From: Physocladia obscura
Lineage: Eukaryota; Chytridiomycota; Chytridiomycetes; Chytridiales; Chytriomycetaceae
Length of the DNA stretch: 11,056 nt
Assembly (NCBI GenBank): GCA_027596945.1
Contig: JADGJH010001252.1
Location: 1 to 11,056, forward strand
Direction of reading: 5' to 3'
Shown here: one piece after another, positions 1 through 8,075 of the stretch
How the letters are laid out: each line of letters starts with the position of its first letter
How positions within the stretch are numbered: position 1 is the stretch's first letter
Position numbers and translations under genes: made by a program
Notes under the pieces: generated by a model
What the model saw: only the letters and a program-made list of their open reading frames with translations
The model's database searches: none
Told to the model about the DNA's origin: nothing

Positions 1-1180
1 GAGCAAAATAAAGTATATTGTAAATAGCAAATTATAAATGTAAATGTATATTTAGAGTATTTATTGTGTGTTTCAACCATCTCCATCAAAATTTCCCTGC
101 ATACCCAGCAAACCAGTTGCCATATAGAGATTCTCTGTAGCCTTTGCAGCCCCATGTTGAATCCTGCACCTACAGATTCACTTTAAATGGTCTCTTGAGC
201 ACAATAATATAACATAATTTTGGTTCAAAATAACTACAATTTGTTTTGCTGATTGCAATGACATTTCCCTGGACTTGTTAGATAACTGTTAAAAAATAAG
301 TAAAACTTAATCACCATTATTTACCCTTGAGGTAAATTGCTGATATAATAGCTGGGAACAAGCATAAAGTTCTGGTAAGTCAACTAATTTAAGACTTGTT
401 ATCTCAGAACTAAATGATAAAAGTTCAAGATACAAGTATGAAATGAAGTTGGAGTTAAAGTGTAATACTTAATATATATTTTGTTTTTATTTGATAAGAC
501 CAATAATAAAGTAAAGAAAAGAGTTGGATTTAAGTAGTTTTGAAGTAAAAAGGAAAAGAAAGAAAAAAATAATGGTTGGAAATTTCTTGAATTGACTTTG
601 GGTTCTTGAGAGTAATAATTTATAACATCCCTTAACAATTTCAAAGAACTTCCTAACTGATTAAGAGTGATAATAATTGTTCAAATGGCATTGATTGTTA
701 TTGAGGATTGCAATGCCTTTAATTTTGTCTCTGAATGCATCCAGTTGTTTTTCATAAAATGTGCCACAGTGTTGCCTTCTACTGTCATATGCAGTATTGT
801 GTTCCTTTCTGAATGTCTTGATAGTCTGTGACTGGGTGAACTTGTGCATTGACAGTGAATGCCAGTAAAATTGGAAGGAAAGATTTGGAAGTAAACTTTT
901 TTTTGCCGCGTTTTTATTTGGTATAAAACCAACAATATTACTCCTCGAAGTATTTTTTGAAAAATACATGGATTATTTATTTTTTGTTCCTTTGAAATAC
1001 TGTAGTTTTGAATGTTTCTCAATTGCATAGACTAGTTTAAAAGGCCATAGACGTATTTGTGTTGGTTGAATTGATTTAGTTTCAATGTGACAATCAATTT
1101 AATTTCTTCTGGCAAGTTTTGTATTTCTAAGGACACAGCCAAAAGGGAGAAAAAAGGAAAAAAGGAAGAATAAAACGCAA
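1..1180. other. AT-rich intergenic DNA, no supported gene
   Basis: The stretch is AT-rich with many A/T homopolymers. Open frames up to about 115 codons occur on the minus strand (681-1028, 661-969, 399-644), but they overlap in different frames, have no recognisable domain and show no codon bias. A short minus-strand frame ending at 73 looks a little like a terminal exon (it follows a TGTAG acceptor-like site near 170), but no partner exon was found. The last part, next to 1181, should carry the 3' untranslated region of the isomerase gene. I call nothing here. Confidence 0.6.
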
Positions 1181-2406
<1,226 letters not shown>

Positions 2407-2463
2407 TTCCTCTGACCTTAAAAAAAAAAATGATGGTAAAATAAAATAGATGTAAAAGTTAAT
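2407..2463 (-). promoter_or_regulatory. 57-bp gap holding the IDI upstream region
   Basis: This gap separates the RBM18-like stop codon from the IDI start codon. On the minus strand it holds a T-rich run followed by AAG about 14 nt before the IDI ATG. Any core promoter or 5' leader of IDI must therefore sit in this gap or overlap the RBM18-like gene. I see no clear TATA box. The T-run plus AAG could also act as a splice acceptor in a leader, which is speculative. Confidence 0.35.
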
Positions 2464-2468
2464 TTATT
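2463..2468 (-). terminator. AATAAA poly(A) signal overlapping a stop codon
   Basis: On the minus strand the hexamer AATAAA contains the TAA stop of the RBM18-like gene (GAA TAA A). This is the standard eukaryotic polyadenylation hexamer, and its position suits a 3' untranslated region squeezed into the short gap before IDI. The function is inferred from the motif alone. Confidence 0.4.
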
Positions 2469-3308
2469 CATGCATTTTTGCTTTTGATTCAATTTCTTTT
2501 AATTTTCGTTCAATGGCCGCAATCTTACTTTCCGTACTGAATGGGGTGTTGATTGTTAATTCTGGCATGATACAAAAATAAAGTAATCCAACCTGGCATT
2601 TGACTGAACTCGTTGAATCTTTTTGTTGATTGAGGACTCCAATTCGCGTTCTCGAAAATCCTGTTTCGTTCTCATCCGTTTCAGTGTCCGTCCGTCACCT
2701 GCAATTGCTGTAGGGGGACCATTTGGAAACGTGTCGATCGATTCTTTCTTGATAGACCACGACACTGTGACTCTTCGCGATCCGTTCCACGACGGATTAG
2801 TACCATTGAGCGTCGCAATAACTGACGCACCGAGCTCTTTTTGCTGAAACCTTATGAATGCGGATCCTTTGGGGTGGCCAGTTTTGGGTCCTTGGCGATG
2901 CCAGTGAAACTCGAGCTGCGAATATAGCAAGTGAGCGAATGCAGCAGGATGCGAATATAGTTGGCTCACCGCATCAATCTTGCCGTAACGCTCAAAGATT
3001 TTCTTGAGGCGGAATTCAGTGACCGTTGGATCGAGACCACCAATGAAAAGGAAACCGGAAGTTGATGCCGGAGGTGTGGATGAAGCTTGCTCTGATGGTT
3101 CTTCTGACGTTTGTTGCAATGCTTTCTCTGAAGCTTGCGGGACAGAACCGGTTTGCAATTGCACAGATTCGTTGCTGGGCTGCCGCACTGCAGACTCTAA
3201 TTTCCCATCATTGCGAAATTTCTCGCTCGTCAATATTGCCGAATTGCTGGTTAGCGCCGATAGTTCCGCCGATGACGCTTTCGAGTCGCTTGGTTTTGTG
3301 TTCATCAA
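2464..3308 (-). CDS. RBM18: RBM18-type RNA-binding protein with one RRM (3 exons)
   Basis: Single-RRM protein resembling animal RBM18, whose molecular role is poorly known. Exons on the minus strand: 3308-2970, 2915-2593 and 2536-2464, giving 244 residues after splicing. Residues 1-85 are a low-complexity Ser/Gln/Glu-rich tail. The RRM starts near residue 86 with RNP2 LFIGGL and continues through VTEFRLKKIFERYGKIDA, then LEFHW and RNP1 KGSAFIRF (129-136), to the VTVSWS strand. The last exon supplies SKIAAIERKLKEIE, which matches the conserved C-terminal helix of RBM18 (SKIKAIEEKLKMM-like) and fixes the second intron (2537-2592, 56 nt). The first intron (2916-2969, 54 nt) is in frame and has no stop. 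Removing it restores the spacing between the RRM strands, so I treat it as an intron. The gene sits 83 bp downstream of the small mitochondrial-like gene and 57 bp upstream of IDI, all on the same strand. Confidence 0.85.
2916..2969 (-). other. Stop-free 54-nt intron in the RBM18-like gene
   Basis: The segment begins GTGAGC and ends TTCGCAG on the minus strand, with a GCTCAC branch-like site about 20 nt before the acceptor. Its length is a multiple of three and it has no stop, so unspliced mRNA would encode 18 extra residues inside the RRM between beta1/alpha1 and beta2. The 11-mer CTATATTCGCA occurs twice in it, once near position 10 and once at the 3' end. RRM conservation says it is spliced out. 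Confidence 0.75.
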
Positions 3309-3391
3309 AGAGTATATTTATTAAAGAGAGAAAATAATTTATTCGTTCCGTGGAGAGATAATCGCGTGATAATCGGAGATGATTTCACAGT

Positions 3392-3797
3392 TTAAAAATT
3401 CATCTTCGATAGAATCGAATCGTCTCGGCCGTAGCGCGGCTGACGCGGACGTTGTCCTTGTTTTCCGAAACGCATACGAAAGAACTTCATCTGATTATTT
3501 GAACAAACTGGTCAGCATCATTCAGAAGCCAAACATCGTCGACAACTGGCCACTGCGAGAACAAAAGTTTCTCCGTTGTTCAAATCATCGATAGTAACAG
3601 GGGGCGGGGGGCACCTTGAGCATCTTTGTGTAGTACGACGTTTTCGATGCCTGTTTCGGAAGAATGTATCCCGGGAGCAGCGACTTTGCCGTCTTTTTGT
3701 ACACAATTCCGCGAGTTTGCTGCAACGTTGCCGCCAGTCCCAAAGTGCTCATTCGTGTCGATACAGCGAATGTTTGGAGCGAAAAGAACCCAAACAT
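3392..3797 (-). CDS. Small basic protein, probably mitochondrial (2 exons, unidentified)
   Basis: I do not recognise the family. Exon 1 (3797-3615) starts at an ATG giving MFGFFSLQTFAVSTRMSTLG, an amphipathic stretch free of acidic residues that looks like a mitochondrial presequence. It goes on to a Lys/Tyr-rich part (IVYKKTAKSLLPGYILPKQ). The frame closes shortly after a C-rich tract, so I propose an intron from GTGCCC (3614) to ATCAG (3491), 124 nt, with a good branch site GCTGAC about 20 nt before the acceptor. Exon 2 (3490-3392) then adds a very basic 32-residue tail (MKFFRMRFGKQGQRPRQPRY...). The product is 93 residues, a size and charge that suit a mitoribosomal or inner-membrane assembly protein, but that is a guess. 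The donor is weak. A one-base change in the C tract would instead continue the frame into a segment reading VTIDDLNNGETFVLA, so the 3' structure is uncertain. Confidence 0.4.
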
Positions 3798-3962
3798 GTT
3801 CAAATAGGTATTACTCCTTCAAAAAAACAAAAAAAGAAATTCACTTTGAGTGATAGGAAAAAAAAAACAGACCACCACAAATCCCATTCTTTTGAATAAA
3901 AACAACCACAATAACCACAAGACAGACTCACAATTTTCGAAGATTACAAAAAAATCAAACTG
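3798..3962. other. A-rich spacer upstream of the small minus-strand gene
   Basis: AT-rich sequence with several poly-A runs on the plus strand. It should contain the promoter of the minus-strand gene array beginning at 3797. I find no distinct motif. Base composition shifts here from the mixed composition of the gene array to the AT-rich relic island. Confidence 0.4.
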
Positions 3963-4150
3963 GTGTTTGTGGACACACAGAAATAATGCTTGCACCAACT
4001 TTTATCATGTATTTGTAGTTTTTTGGAATGATTCCATTGTTTTTATCTGTGTACTGTCCCTTTTTAAATCCAATTGAAATACTATTTGGAATTATCAAGA
4101 AACACCTACAAATAATATCCCCAGAAAAGTCAACCTCAGGAATATCCTAA
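3963..4150 (+). mobile_element. DDE transposase relic (C-terminal fragment, broken)
   Basis: The plus frame 4025-4150 reads GMIPLFLSVYCPFLNPIE followed by ILFGIIKKHLQ and ends at a stop. The block Y-x-P-F-L-N-P-I-E-x-x-F-G-x-I-K is the hallmark of the third catalytic-acid region of DDE superfamily transposases of the IS630/Tc1-mariner type (the E of NPIE). An in-frame TAG lies just upstream (about 4016-4018). The adjacent frames between 3963 and 4020 carry only weak traces of the preceding catalytic region. No start codon, full catalytic triad, terminal inverted repeats or target-site duplication was found. I read it as a dead, eroded element. The downstream frame to about 4290 (with TSALFFKNVV) may be the eroded tail. 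Confidence 0.65.
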
Positions 4151-4235
4151 TATTGTTACTGTAGCTCATGCCTATTAAAGACGTTACAACTTCTGCCCTA
4201 TTTTTCAAAAATGTGGTTATTAATATGTTGGTTTC

Positions 4236-4507
4236 TTTAACCCAACAACGTCATCCAAAAAAAATCTCAAAAATATGGGGTTCTTCTGAAATAAAGTGAA
4301 ATTTTCTTCATTTTTTCAATAATGTACAGCATTTTCATTTTCATTTGGAGCTAGAGCATTAACAATACTTGTAACAGCATGCTTATGCACTTTTAATTGA
4401 TGTTTATGAGATTCATATCAATTTTTTAAGTCTTGAACACAATAGTGTAGTTTTTGCTTCCATTACTGGCGCACAACTTCTTGATCTACAATAATATCGA
4501 ATGCCAT
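4236..4507 (-). pseudogene. Possible decayed coding frame of unknown origin
   Basis: On the minus strand, from an ATG at 4507, one frame runs about 90 codons to near 4236 with only three stops, although the sequence is AT-rich. Between the stops it reads like protein, for example VTSIVNALAPNENENAV and FLRFFLDDVVGLKK. No family is recognised. It lies between the transposase relic and the RlmH-like relic and may belong to the same degraded insertion. Chance cannot be excluded. Confidence 0.2.
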
Positions 4508-4563
4508 CCTCAAAGACTGTCAAATATGAAAAACTTAGGTCTCAGATCTCAATTATCTGTCAA

Positions 4564-4899
4564 CTACTGGAAAGGTAATTGCATAGCTTGTTGTAGTTTT
4601 GATAGATTGTGAAGGAGAATCCTAGCCCAGACATACCAGATCATGTTTTTACTTTGACGATGAAGGTGAGAAATTTTAAGTTGTTGAATGACATCATTGA
4701 ATTGTGATTCACTAGGTACTCCTGATCTGTCACGGCCGTCAGAACCACCAATGATAAAACAAATAACTTTTTCATAATCAGCCAATTTTCCAACAAATTG
4801 CGAGAAAGTATAAATAAAGACTGTAAGCTCTCCGTCTCTAGCTGCCATAATGCCTTTTAAATTATCTTTAATTGTCTGGAGTGGCCTTGCAACATCTAA
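4564..4899 (-). pseudogene. RlmH-like SPOUT methyltransferase fragment, degenerate
   Basis: RlmH proteins methylate the pseudouridine at 1915 of bacterial 23S rRNA; plants carry an organellar homologue. The open minus frame 4899-4564 reads through a RlmH-like middle (IKDNLKGIMAARDGELTVF...FSQFVGKL) to the cofactor-loop motif FIIGGSDG. The distance from the conserved Gly to this GG pair (30 residues) equals that in the Staphylococcus aureus protein as I recall it. The C-terminus (MIWYVWARILL...LQQAMQLPFQ) resembles the family ending M-T-x-P-H-x-x-x-R-V-L-L...Y-R-A-...-PYH, but the PH motif and the final His are lost. The N-terminal third, which starts the fold, was not found in 4900-5245. A TAATTAG site at about 4902-4896 could be a splice acceptor. 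I read it as a decaying copy, though a divergent spliced gene with missing exons is possible. Confidence 0.45.
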
Positions 4900-5245
4900 T
4901 TACAGTGTACATACACAAAACCGCCAGTATAAAAAAAATCCACTGAACACCAAATGAATGTAAGCACTGATTTTTTGAGAACTACAATGAAATCTGCAAC
5001 ATTTTTAATTTTAACTCCATCAGCCTCAATTTAAACACTGCTATAACTGGAGGTATTGACCTGGTGATAAGGTGAGTGTCTTTGTATTAACAAAATCGTA
5101 TAATTTACTCGAGAGAGAGAGAGAAGAAAAGGTTGTTCATAACAATCCAAATTGTTTGGACAGGTTGAATGTTTGACCTGTGTAATTTCCACGCAAAAAT
5201 AAAAAGGAAAAGCGTCATTTTGTTCGGACAAAAAATAAACAACAA
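4900..5245 (+). promoter_or_regulatory. Upstream region of CDC6
   Basis: This AT-rich segment precedes the CDC6 start and must hold its promoter and 5' leader. A GA microsatellite lies at 5111-5124. I looked for MluI-type cell-cycle boxes (ACGCGT) and E2F-like sites and saw none here. A minus-strand frame near 4905-5030 is open for about 40 codons but has no recognisable family. Confidence 0.4.
5111..5124. repeat. GA dinucleotide microsatellite
   Basis: Seven GA units in a row about 120 bp before the CDC6 start codon. Such purine tracts are common in fungal and animal promoters, but no function can be read from the sequence. Confidence 0.8.
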
Positions 5246-7481
5246 ATGCATAGAGCAACACGGGCATCAACACGCATCGCTGCCACTTTATCGCCAGCAC
5301 CACTAAAACGCCACAACACACCTTCGACGACTGCAAAACTCAGCGGCGCCGCTAGCGCTGACGAAACAAAATCCGACAGCCGTTGTGTTGTGTTGAGAAC
5401 ATCACGATCCCAACCAAAGCAAGAACAGCAGCCTGAACAACTCAATGCGGCGAAACGAAAGCACTGTGAAATAATAGAAGCTGAATCAGCGAGCAGCAGC
5501 AGCAGCGATAACGATGATGCCGACGAAGAAAACACGCCGCGGGTCATCCCAAAACATGTCCGGAAACAACAAACATTTTCAAAAACAAAACGTCAACCAA
5601 CAACCGGCACTGAAAACAAGGTGCCACTTCCATTCTGCGTCAATGACGACAGCAGTGTGACAATTTCAGGCGCCATCGCGGACGCCAAAGCCGCGTTCAA
5701 ACCGAGCTCGGTGCATAATGGCGGCCGACTGGTTGGCCGCGACGCGGAGCGGCGTACGATACGGACGTTTTTGGAGGACGCTGTAGATGCAATTTCTTGT
5801 TTGGATGACGTTGCAAAAGGCGCGGCAGTTGCGAGGAGTTTGTATGTCTGTGGAGTTCCGGGGACGGGCAAAAGTGTATGAGTAGTTTTTTGTTTTTGTG
5901 TGAAGTCGGATCTTTTATTTAAAAACAAAAGAAATCTTTATAATTGAACAGGCGATAATTGACGAGATTCTCGACGACTTTCTTTCGACAGCCGACAAAC
6001 AACAACAAGAGCAATCACCTGTAAATAAAAAAAATTTTGTTCTTGCCAATACTGAACAACAAACACAAAAACAGACGTTCAAACTTGTGAAACTAAATTG
6101 CATGCAATTCAACAATGCGACGTCAGGCGTATACAAGAAAATCATGGCTGGATTCAACGTTTCCGACGGCGCGCACGGGGCGCCGTTGAATGAACCATAC
6201 CGGGCACTCGAACGCGAATTTGGACACATGGACGGCGGCGATGTGACTGCCGCAGCTTCTAGAAAACCAACAAAAAAGCAACACATCACGAAACCATCGC
6301 ATCCAAAAACAATCCAGTTGAGAAACTATTTTTATTTTTCATTGCACACGCGTTTTATTAAAATAATCCATAGTATTTTAGTCCTAGACGAAATTGACCA
6401 CCTCGCGTCGACGCCGGAAACACTATACCGGATCTACGAATGGCCGGCGTTACGCGGTTCGTCGTTGGTTGTGATTGGAATTGCGAACGCGTTGAATTTC
6501 ATGCAGCGGTATCTGCCGCGACTTGACGGCATGGTGCAGCAGCAAAAGAAAAGCTCTGGCGGTGGTGGTGGCGGTGGGGCGCGGATGCCGATGGTGCTTG
6601 GATTCGCGCCGTACACGCCGGCCGAAATTTCGGCGATTGTGTTGGCGCGGTTGGAGTCGGTACGTGGTGATGTTGAGAAGCGAATTGGTAGTGTTGTTTG
6701 TAGTAAGGATATTGGTGGTGGTGGTGGTGGTGGGAAAGGAGTGTTTATGATGCATCCGAGTGCCGTGGAAGTGTGTGCACGGAAAGCGGCGGGAACTGGG
6801 GATTTGAGGAAAGCGCTGGATCTTGTGAGAGCAAGTTTTGAGGTTCTTGAAGTTGAGATGATGCGTAATGGTGGTGGTGGTGGTGGTGGTGTTTGTCGTC
6901 GGAAAGAAGCGGTAGAGGAGGCGACTAGTACCAGAGAAGGAGACCAGCAACCAAAATTGTTGCCGTCGGATATGATGAAACGAGTAGTGAGAAATGTGGC
7001 AGAGTTGCCAAAAGTATCGATTGCCCATGTTTTGAAGGCGGCGAATTCGGCGGCTGGGCCTGGACCTGTGCAAAAAGTGCGGGGACTCGCAACACAACAA
7101 AAAGCCGTGTTGATTGCACTCATGGATCTGATTGGAGTCACAGCGTCTTCCAATGGCACCACTGGCAGCAGCAGTTGCAACATCAAAGGCACGCTAAAAG
7201 ATGCAATAGTTGGAAACCTGCACGACGCGTACGTGACTGTTTTGAAGCGCAAAGATATGATCAAACCCGTGACAAAGACAGAGTTTGGAGATATCCTGTC
7301 GCTATTTGAGAGCATCGGGCTCGTGACAATGGGGAAAGCAAAGGAGGAGAGGTTGCGGAAAGTCCGGTTAGAGTGTTTTCCGAAGCAGGTTGAGGATGGG
7401 ATTCGGGATGATCCCGTGTTGTGGGGAATTTGGATTGACTTGTCGCGTGAGAAGGGGGCAGTGTGGGTTGGGATGAGTTGA
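5246..7481 (+). CDS. CDC6: CDC6 replication-licensing AAA+ ATPase (3 exons)
   Basis: Cdc6 binds ORC at origins and loads the MCM2-7 helicase in G1. Exons 5246-5875, 5952-6316 and 6374-7481 give 700 residues. Introns are 76 nt (5876-5951) and 57 nt (6317-6373). Residues 1-155 are a basic, Ser/Thr-rich tail with minimal CDK sites (S16-P, T25-P, T97-P) and an acidic serine cluster (81-95). The AAA+ core has the initiator motif LVGRDAERRTIRTFL (162-176), Walker A GVPGTGKS (203-210), Walker B ILVLDEID (333-340), ETLYRIYEWPAL, sensor 1 LVVIGIANAL (Asn 370) and sensor 2 GDLRKALDLVR (Arg 477). A winged-helix domain follows, starting near QQKAVLIALMDLIG. The EWP and IGIAN motifs favour Cdc6 over Orc1. 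Three inserts of seven glycines interrupt the lid and the linker. At 700 residues it is longer than human CDC6 (about 560), owing to the tail and inserts. The start is the first ATG of the open frame. Confidence 0.92.
6317..6373 (+). other. Stop-free 57-nt intron in CDC6
   Basis: The segment starts GTTGAG, ends CCATAG, is T-rich and has a TTATTAAAAT branch-like site. It is in frame with no stop, so the reading frame runs straight through it, adding 19 hydrophobic and aromatic residues just before Walker B. Removing it yields KTIHILVLDEID, the normal spacing for Cdc6, which is why I call it an intron. Confidence 0.7.
6558..6578 (+). repeat. Gly7 tract 1 in CDC6 (GGN repeat)
   Basis: Seven consecutive Gly codons (GGC/GGT/GGG) at residues 394-400, in the loop between LPRL after sensor 1 and the lid segment LGFAPYT. 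The mix of synonymous codons suggests an older tract than the next two. Confidence 0.9.
6714..6734 (+). repeat. Gly7 tract 2 in CDC6 (GGT repeat)
   Basis: Six GGT codons and one GGG (residues 446-452) within the AAA+ lid, just before HPSAVEVCARKA. The near-pure repeat suggests recent expansion by replication slippage. Confidence 0.9.
6870..6890 (+). repeat. Gly7 tract 3 in CDC6 (GGT repeat)
   Basis: Seven GGT codons in a row between the sensor 2 helix and the winged-helix domain. It is a pure trinucleotide array, so its length probably varies between strains. Confidence 0.9.
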
Positions 7482-7550
7482 GAAGTTTTTTGTACTGACA
7501 CTTTTTTTATTGAATTTTTTTATTATTGCAATCAAATTTTTGATGGGTGA
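7482..7550 (+). terminator. CDC6 3' region, T-rich
   Basis: The 70 bp after the CDC6 stop codon (TGA, 7479-7481) are T-rich with runs of six to seven T and contain TTATTG and TATTATTG. No canonical AATAAA is present on the plus strand. It probably holds the CDC6 polyadenylation region. Confidence 0.35.
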
Positions 7551-8003
7551 AGAAATGGGGTGACGCGGTTTGACGAGCTGATAGCGGGGGTGCTGAGCGA
7601 GACGTTTCTGACGGCGGCGCGTCGATTGGGATACACGCGGATAGACGCGCAGCACGGACACTCGCCAATACCATCTTCTGTATCTGAGCAGATGGCAGGG
7701 GTGGTGCGGCTGGCAACAGAGGAGGAGGCAGGGGAGGATGCGGCGGCGGCGGTGCAGGTGCGACTGTTTGCGTTTGCGGCGTGGCGGTGGCGAACGCGCG
7801 GCTGAAGCACGACCACCGGCGCCCGCTCGCCCGGCGCCTGCTCGCTTTCGGCGCCGTCGTTGCGCCGAGCGACGCGAGCCGGCAACCGCGCCGGCCACCG
7901 CGTCGGCATCAGCAAACTTTGGCGCCCTCAAGAAGAACGCGCCGGCTGCGAGACGCGCGCTGGCCAAGCTGCTGTCGCTCGAGGCCAAGCAACACCCTTT
8001 AAA
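7551..8003 (+). pseudogene. GC-rich coding-like locus with frame changes (unidentified)
   Basis: This tract is far richer in GC than its flanks and shows coding-like third-position bias on the plus strand, but the favoured frame changes. About 7551-7757 reads FDELIAGVLSETFLTAARRL...IDAQHGHSPIPSS with mostly G/C-ending codons. About 7757-7880 favours a second frame (VANARLKHDHRRPLARRLLA), and about 7880-8003 a third (NFGALKKNAPAARRALAKLL). The first frame has a stop at 7548-7550 and its first ATG is not until 7692. No intron pair I tried joins the frames with credible splice sites. It may be a frame-shifted pseudogene, an assembly or base-call problem in GC-rich sequence, or a real gene with unusual splicing. 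I recognise no domain. A minus-strand frame of 127 codons (7915-7532) overlaps it and cannot be fully excluded. Confidence 0.35.
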
Positions 8004-8075
8004 AAAAAAAACTCTGCCCTTCCTTCGGCCCCCAGAATAAAAAAAAAAGAAAATGCCCTGATTTGAAAACAAAGA
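8004..8075 (+). promoter_or_regulatory. Short A-rich leader before the EEP gene
   Basis: Two runs of nine or more A separate the GC-rich locus from the ATG at 8076. This is the nearest place for the start site and leader of the EEP gene. No TATA box is evident. Confidence 0.3.

Noticed and set aside
73..175. Short minus-strand frame (ATENLYMATGLLGMQGNFDG) that could be a terminal exon.
   Set aside because: No upstream exon with compatible frame or recognisable protein was found between 175 and 1180.
661..1028. Two overlapping minus-strand frames (102 and 115 codons), one with a faint zinc-finger-like spacing around FRKEHN.
   Set aside because: The cysteines needed for a zinc finger are missing, the frames overlap each other, and there is no codon bias or domain.
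6348..6353. ACGCGT (MluI cell-cycle box) inside CDC6 intron 2.
   Set aside because: A single hexamer in an intron, away from the promoter, is likely chance; none was seen upstream of the gene.
6434..7501. Minus-strand frame of 355 codons opposite CDC6, rich in Pro and Ser.
   Set aside because: It is the antisense shadow of CDC6 exon 3; the proline runs are the complement of the GGT arrays.
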